Source of the DNA: an uncultured Christensenellaceae bacterium
GTDB taxonomy: Bacteria; Bacillota; Clostridia; Christensenellales; UBA3700
Assembly: GCA_910588545.1 (NCBI GenBank)
Contig: CAJUOU010000002.1
Span: 190,121 to 254,120, forward strand
DNA length: 64,000 bases
Direction: 5' to 3'
The notes under the pieces are model-generated. The model had not been told where the DNA came from and did not search any database. It saw nothing but the letters and a program-made list of their open reading frames with translations. The translations under genes and the position numbers were made by a program. The first letter of the stretch is position 1. The number at the start of each line of letters is the position of its first letter. Shown here piece by piece: positions 60,406 through 64,000 of this stretch.

Positions 60406-61316
60406 TATTTATCCTCCGCCATTAATTTAATTATTGCCATTCTGACAGCCAAACCGTTTGTAACTTGCTCAAAAATTCTTGAACAATCGCTATCCACTGC
60501 CTCTCCCGAAATTTCCACACCTCTGTTTACAGGTGCAGGGTGCATTATGATTGCGTTTTCGTTTGCAAGTTTCATCCTATCCATAGTAATTCCGTACTCG
60601 TTAAAATACTCTTTTATTGTTGGGAACTGTCCGCTTGTTTGCCTTTCAAGCTGTATCCTTAGTCCCATTATTACGTCACTGCCGGAAATTGCCTCTTCTA
60701 TGCTGTTGCAAATTGTTGCCCCCATTTCCTCAATACCCTTAGGCATAAGAGTTTTGATAGCAAAAAGTTTTACTTTTGCACCCATTGTCAAAAGCCCGAA
60801 AATGTTTGAACGTGCTACTCTGCTGTATTTAACATCGCCGATAATTGCAACGGTCAAGCCCTCCAATCTGCCAAAATGTCTGCGCATTGTAAGCATATCA
60901 AGCAATGCTTGTGTAGGATGTTCATGCTGTCCGTCGCCCGCATTTACTATGTGTGCATCCACCTTTTTTGCAATAAAATGCGGTGTACCTGCCATGCTGT
61001 GTCTAATTACGACAACGCCGTTTTTAATGCTCTCAAGGGTTTTTACCGTGTCATACATACTCTCGCCTTTTGCAACGCTGCTGCTTCCGACTGCAATATT
61101 TACTTGATTTGCTCCCAAAAACTTAGTTGCATTTTCAAAAGAAGTTCTTGTTCTCGTACTGTTTTCATAAAACAAATTTACAACCGAAATACCTTTTGCG
61201 TAGTCAAGGTTGATTTCTCCCTTGTCCAAATGCTCTCGCATTATGTCTGCCGTGTCAAGAATTTCTTCGATTTCCGTACGACTTAATCCTTCAAGCCCTA
61301 ACAAATCTTTACGCAT
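60405..61316 (-). CDS. pyrB: Aspartate carbamoyltransferase catalytic subunit
   Basis: A 303-residue ATCase catalytic chain, starting MRKDLLGLEGLSRTEIEEIL at the ATG 61316 with GGAGG 5 nt upstream; a longer in-frame ORF to 61415 would read through the terminator hairpin and is rejected. Carbamoyl-phosphate loop FYENSTRTRTSFE, then SSVAKGES, HPTQALLDMLTM and MHPAPVNRGVEI. First gene of pyrB-C-F-carB-K-D. No pyrI regulatory subunit is adjacent. Confidence 0.96.
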   Translation of the reverse strand: MRKDLLGLEGLSRTEIEEILDTADIMREHLDKGEINLDYAKGISVVNLFYENSTRTRTSFENATKFLGANQVNIAVGSSSVAKGESMYDTVKTLESIKNGVVVIRHSMAGTPHFIAKKVDAHIVNAGDGQHEHPTQALLDMLTMRRHFGRLEGLTVAIIGDVKYSRVARSNIFGLLTMGAKVKLFAIKTLMPKGIEEMGATICNSIEEAISGSDVIMGLRIQLERQTSGQFPTIKEYFNEYGITMDRMKLANENAIIMHPAPVNRGVEISGEAVDSDCSRIFEQVTNGLAVRMAIIKLMAEDK

Positions 61317-61339
61317 ACCATCCTCCGTTAAATAAAAAA

Positions 61340-61362
61340 CTCGCATCTTAAATAGATACGAG
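61340..61362 (-). terminator. Attenuator terminator in the pyr leader
   Basis: Minus strand stem CTCGTATCT / AGATGCGAG, 5-nt loop, then TTTTTTATT directly in front of the pyrB ribosome binding site. An upstream segment GTACGAG (61455-61449) can pair with the 5' arm CTCGTAT, giving a rival structure. 61600-61770 holds no gene or signal that I recognise. Confidence 0.7.
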
Positions 61363-61477
61363 TAAAATTTACATAATAATTGCCAAATTATTTTTAGACT
61401 TATCCAAAAACACACTAAACCAATAAAAATGTTAAATCTTTGAGGTCTCTCGTACCTACATTAAAGTTTACATTATT

Positions 61478-61506
61478 AATATACCACATTATCAAGTTTT
61501 TGTCTA
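61478..61506 (-). promoter_or_regulatory. Promoter for the pyr operon
   Basis: Minus strand TAGACA (61506-61501), 17-bp spacer, TATATT (61483-61478). The leader to pyrB is about 155 nt. Confidence 0.65.
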
Positions 61507-61773
61507 GTGGTTTTTTAATTTTTAAATGCAAAATTTATGCAAAGTCTATATAAATATTTTATACATATTACATAAAACCACAATATAAAAAATAAAACTA
61601 ATTTATCATACTAACATATTAAATAAAAATAGGTTGGCTGCTCATTAATATACCATGTTTAATAAATTAATAGTTTATCATAATATTGTCGAAAGCAAAA
61701 AGTCAAAAAATTATTAATACATTAAATTTGCAATTATATTTTTTTTATTTCTTAAAATGTATTGCATAAAACC

Positions 61774-61799
61774 AAAAAGGTCGGTTTCCCGACTTTTTT
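61774..61799 (-). terminator. Terminator of the second dockerin gene
   Basis: Stem GTCGG / CCGAC with A- and T-runs on either side, 9 bp past the stop. Confidence 0.7.
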
Positions 61800-61808
61800 G
61801 GTTTTATG

Positions 61809-64000
61809 TTAGAAGAACAATTCTATTTCAAGTAGTTTACCAAGTACATTCCTTATTATTTCCGCATCTGCCGTAGTTACACTACTTTTATTCAAAACAA
61901 TGCTTGCAAGCTTTTTCTCTACACTCAAACTTTCAAACAAAGCACTATCATTTGCTATTTGTCTTAGATATGAAACGTCACTTGCACTTATCCTGCCATC
62001 CCCGTTTACATCACCCAATACGGATAAAGTTATATTTTCTATTTTTACATTATTTTCGCCGTATGTTTCCAATAACCATCCCGTACCTACAGAATACATT
62101 TTGTCATCTGCATAAGCTGCTGTATCTATCCCGCTTACGTTATTATCTTTATCGTAAATAAGGTTGCCGTGACTATCAAACAACTTAATACGATTTGCAC
62201 TCAAATTGATTTTTGAAATAAAGCTGTTTACACTTGTATTCGGTTTTATATTACCCAAAATCAATTTGCCGCCGTTTACGGTTTTGCTTTTTGCATAGTC
62301 ATTTACTGCGTGAATCAAATTATTATCCTTATAATTTTTACGCAAACCATTTTCATAAAATATAAAATCATAATCGTCGCTTGCTAAAATCTTTTCAAAA
62401 TATACTTCTTGATTGTTCAAAACAGCCATTTTGTCGCAATCATTATTAAAAAAGTATTGAGTAGGAGGATTGCCGTTATTTGCACCATAACCTACAGTAA
62501 AGGTTGCTATTCCATAATCTTCTGCCGTTTTTATTCCTATGTAAGAATTTGTGCCCATATTGCTTACATTAATCTTTTGTCCTTCTTCCAACCTTAAATC
62601 GGACTTGATTCCGTGAGCGGTGTTATCATATATTTGCACATTACTACCTAATTGCAACTGTGCAGTTGTAGCAAAACCAATTCCTCCAGCTGCCGAATGC
62701 AGACCATCATTAATATCCGAATACGCATTATTTCTTGCTATTATTACACCATCCAATTTGGCTTTACTATTGGCATTAACGTACACACCTCCGCCACAAC
62801 CTATTTCGGAGGTAATACCATTAATAAATGTATTATCTGTTATTTCAGAATTATATATATTTATTACCGAATTTGTTAAAACACCTGCACCGCCGTTTAT
62901 TCCTGAAGTGTGATAGGATAAATTGTTAGTAATACGACAATCGTAAAAATCGGCCTTTGTATTGCCATCCCAAACAACTACTCCTGCCGAGTTGCCGGAA
63001 GAATAATTGTATGAAATATCTGCATTTTTTATCACGCCCACAGATTTACCTCTAAACGCAATACCACCGCCATATAATGAAGTATTGTAAGCAACAATAC
63101 CGTCATACATATTAAACTTACTTGTTACTTCGGCTAACGAGTCGGAAACTGAAATTCCTCCTCCATAGCTTTGGGCTATATTGTTTAAAACCAATCCATC
63201 ATACATATTAAATGTTGCATTACTAATACAAATGCCACCACCATCGACAAGATTTGTATTATTGTATATAATCCCGCCATACATATTAAAAGACGCATTG
63301 GTATCCAAAGTAACGCCTCCGCCATATCCTGCATAGTTATTGCTAATAATACCTCCATGCATAGTTAAAATAGCACGAGCACCTACATATATTCCGCCTC
63401 CGCTTGTAGTATTACAACCGCCACTAATACGTCCGTAATTACCGCGAATGTTATCAATCTTCCTTTGCAAAACATTTTTGTCACCTTTTGCATTAATATA
63501 TATGTCCTCAAAAACTTGTGCATCGTATGCACTGTCCAAAAGTGTCAATTCACCTGCAACTACAAAACAACAACCTAACGTTTGGGCTTGACTTTTTCCG
63601 TCAAATTTTCTGTCAATAGTATGTCCGTTCAAATCGAAAACTATCTTTGTATGCGCAAGTATAGCAATAGCACCACCTGTATAAAATCCCACTCCTGTAC
63701 CAAATGCATGTGAAGCATCTGTAGTTGTAGCAATCCAATCACTGTCCAATCTGATTTTTCTTTCTTTTCTCGTAGCATCTGTTGATGCAGCCTGCATAAT
63801 TGTATTCCATTGACTTTCTATTTGCGCATTAGTTCCGCTTAATATAAAATCGGGAACAAATTCCTCATCGGCAACACCCGTTTGCTCAACATTTTCGGAA
63901 TTTAAGGATGCAAAATTATCATGCTCGACAACATTTACTGTGAACACGCAACCTAATATTAATAGAAAGGAAATTACTAGCACAAAAAATACTATCCCAA
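61809..64000 (-). CDS. Secreted beta-helix protein with one dockerin-like module (5' end outside window)
   Basis: The reading frame is open to the right edge, so the start lies beyond it: the edge codons (GIVFFVLVIS) match the signal region of the 47-50 kb paralogue. Visible are ~730 codons. After the signal come beta-helix repeats (TSGGGIYVG, GYGGGVTLDTNASFNMYGG, VDGGGICIS, QSYGGGISVS), then DFIFYENGLRKNYKDNNLIHAVND, a TSVNSFISKI domain and one dockerin-like pair: LGDVNGDGRISASDVSYLRQ with a good Ca2+ loop, and NKSSVTTADAEII, which lacks ligands. It has no MBG/Ig repeats and one module fewer than the paralogue. It is probably cell-surface or secreted. Confidence 0.85.
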   Translation of the reverse strand, partial: GIVFFVLVISFLLILGCVFTVNVVEHDNFASLNSENVEQTGVADEEFVPDFILSGTNAQIESQWNTIMQAASTDATRKERKIRLDSDWIATTTDASHAFGTGVGFYTGGAIAILAHTKIVFDLNGHTIDRKFDGKSQAQTLGCCFVVAGELTLLDSAYDAQVFEDIYINAKGDKNVLQRKIDNIRGNYGRISGGCNTTSGGGIYVGARAILTMHGGIISNNYAGYGGGVTLDTNASFNMYGGIIYNNTNLVDGGGICISNATFNMYDGLVLNNIAQSYGGGISVSDSLAEVTSKFNMYDGIVAYNTSLYGGGIAFRGKSVGVIKNADISYNYSSGNSAGVVVWDGNTKADFYDCRITNNLSYHTSGINGGAGVLTNSVINIYNSEITDNTFINGITSEIGCGGGVYVNANSKAKLDGVIIARNNAYSDINDGLHSAAGGIGFATTAQLQLGSNVQIYDNTAHGIKSDLRLEEGQKINVSNMGTNSYIGIKTAEDYGIATFTVGYGANNGNPPTQYFFNNDCDKMAVLNNQEVYFEKILASDDYDFIFYENGLRKNYKDNNLIHAVNDYAKSKTVNGGKLILGNIKPNTSVNSFISKINLSANRIKLFDSHGNLIYDKDNNVSGIDTAAYADDKMYSVGTGWLLETYGENNVKIENITLSVLGDVNGDGRISASDVSYLRQIANDSALFESLSVEKKLASIVLNKSSVTTADAEIIRNVLGKLLEIELFF

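Noticed and set aside
61317..61415. N-terminal extension of PyrB
   Set aside because: The extra 33 codons run through the attenuator hairpin, and alignment with ATCase starts at the MRKDLLGL methionine.

Overview
The window is a low-GC chromosomal segment with long A/T-rich intergenic regions and strong AGGAGG-type ribosome binding sites. It carries a tricistronic gerA-type spore germination operon, a SpoIVFB-like protease, KtrAB, BioY under a BirA-type operator and CsoR regulation. Together these point to an endospore-forming (or recently spore-forming) anaerobic Firmicute of the class Clostridia. Rubredoxin, several cytoplasmic glycosidases (GH2, GH20, GH31, GH109-like) and dockerin-bearing surface proteins suggest a gut glycan forager. 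The genus cannot be named from the sequence alone. No rRNA, tRNA, CRISPR, phage or IS element was found.

Layout. 1-3910 (minus): radical SAM TIGR03960 - DUF2344 - ribonuclease G (cut by the left edge). 3959-4903: ROK glucokinase. 5110-9239 (minus): a cell-shape, division and sporulation neighbourhood resembling the B. subtilis maf-mreB-min-spoIVF order, with maf, a divergent MreB, MinD, MinE, an 86-codon-class small membrane gene and a SpoIVFB-like protease; MinC, MreC and MreD are missing. The maf/mreB end is transcribed with an acyltransferase-DUF6320 pair from a promoter near 11.5 kb. 11884-16256 (plus): leuS-serS-tag. 16357-19279: a BspA-type leucine-rich-repeat lipoprotein divergent from a small XRE regulator, with three operator-like palindromes between them. 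19470-21553: ktrBA. 21726-25609: gerA-B-C-type operon. 25824-26126: a second XRE gene. 26253-35286 (minus): beta-galactosidase; a GlmU-acetyltransferase/GlmM fusion enzyme; a GH109-like oxidoreductase; a PAP2 phosphatase; a large lipoprotein. 35443-39228: a small hydrophilic ORF, rsmI, a membrane protein, bioY, a 52-residue rubredoxin and a LOG-fold protein. 39433-42065: two zinc-ribbon membrane proteins behind a GH20 hexosaminidase. 42299-45030: CsoR and a P-type ATPase with a Cys/His-rich N-terminal tail. 45376-46902: GH31. 47080-50079 and 61809-64000: paralogous beta-helix/dockerin surface proteins. 50613-52604: a CapD/WbpM-like sugar dehydratase. 53128-61316 (minus): pyrB-pyrC-pyrF-carB-pyrK-pyrD behind an attenuator.

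How the genes work together. The fused GlmU-C/GlmM would convert GlcN-6-P to GlcNAc-1-P for the cell wall. GH20, GH2 and GH109-like enzymes could release amino sugars and galactose from host-type glycans, and glucokinase could feed sugars into metabolism. CsoR and the ATPase form a metal (probably copper) efflux unit. The surface proteins look conditionally expressed: one sits behind a 25-bp inverted repeat that brackets a promoter and has the form of an invertible (phase-variable) switch, and the LRR lipoprotein promoter has a palindromic operator filling its -35/-10 spacer. The best candidates for new biology are the GlmU-C/GlmM fusion, the putative invertible promoter, the Cys-cluster ATPase tail, and the dockerin variant in which the second calcium loop has lost its ligands.
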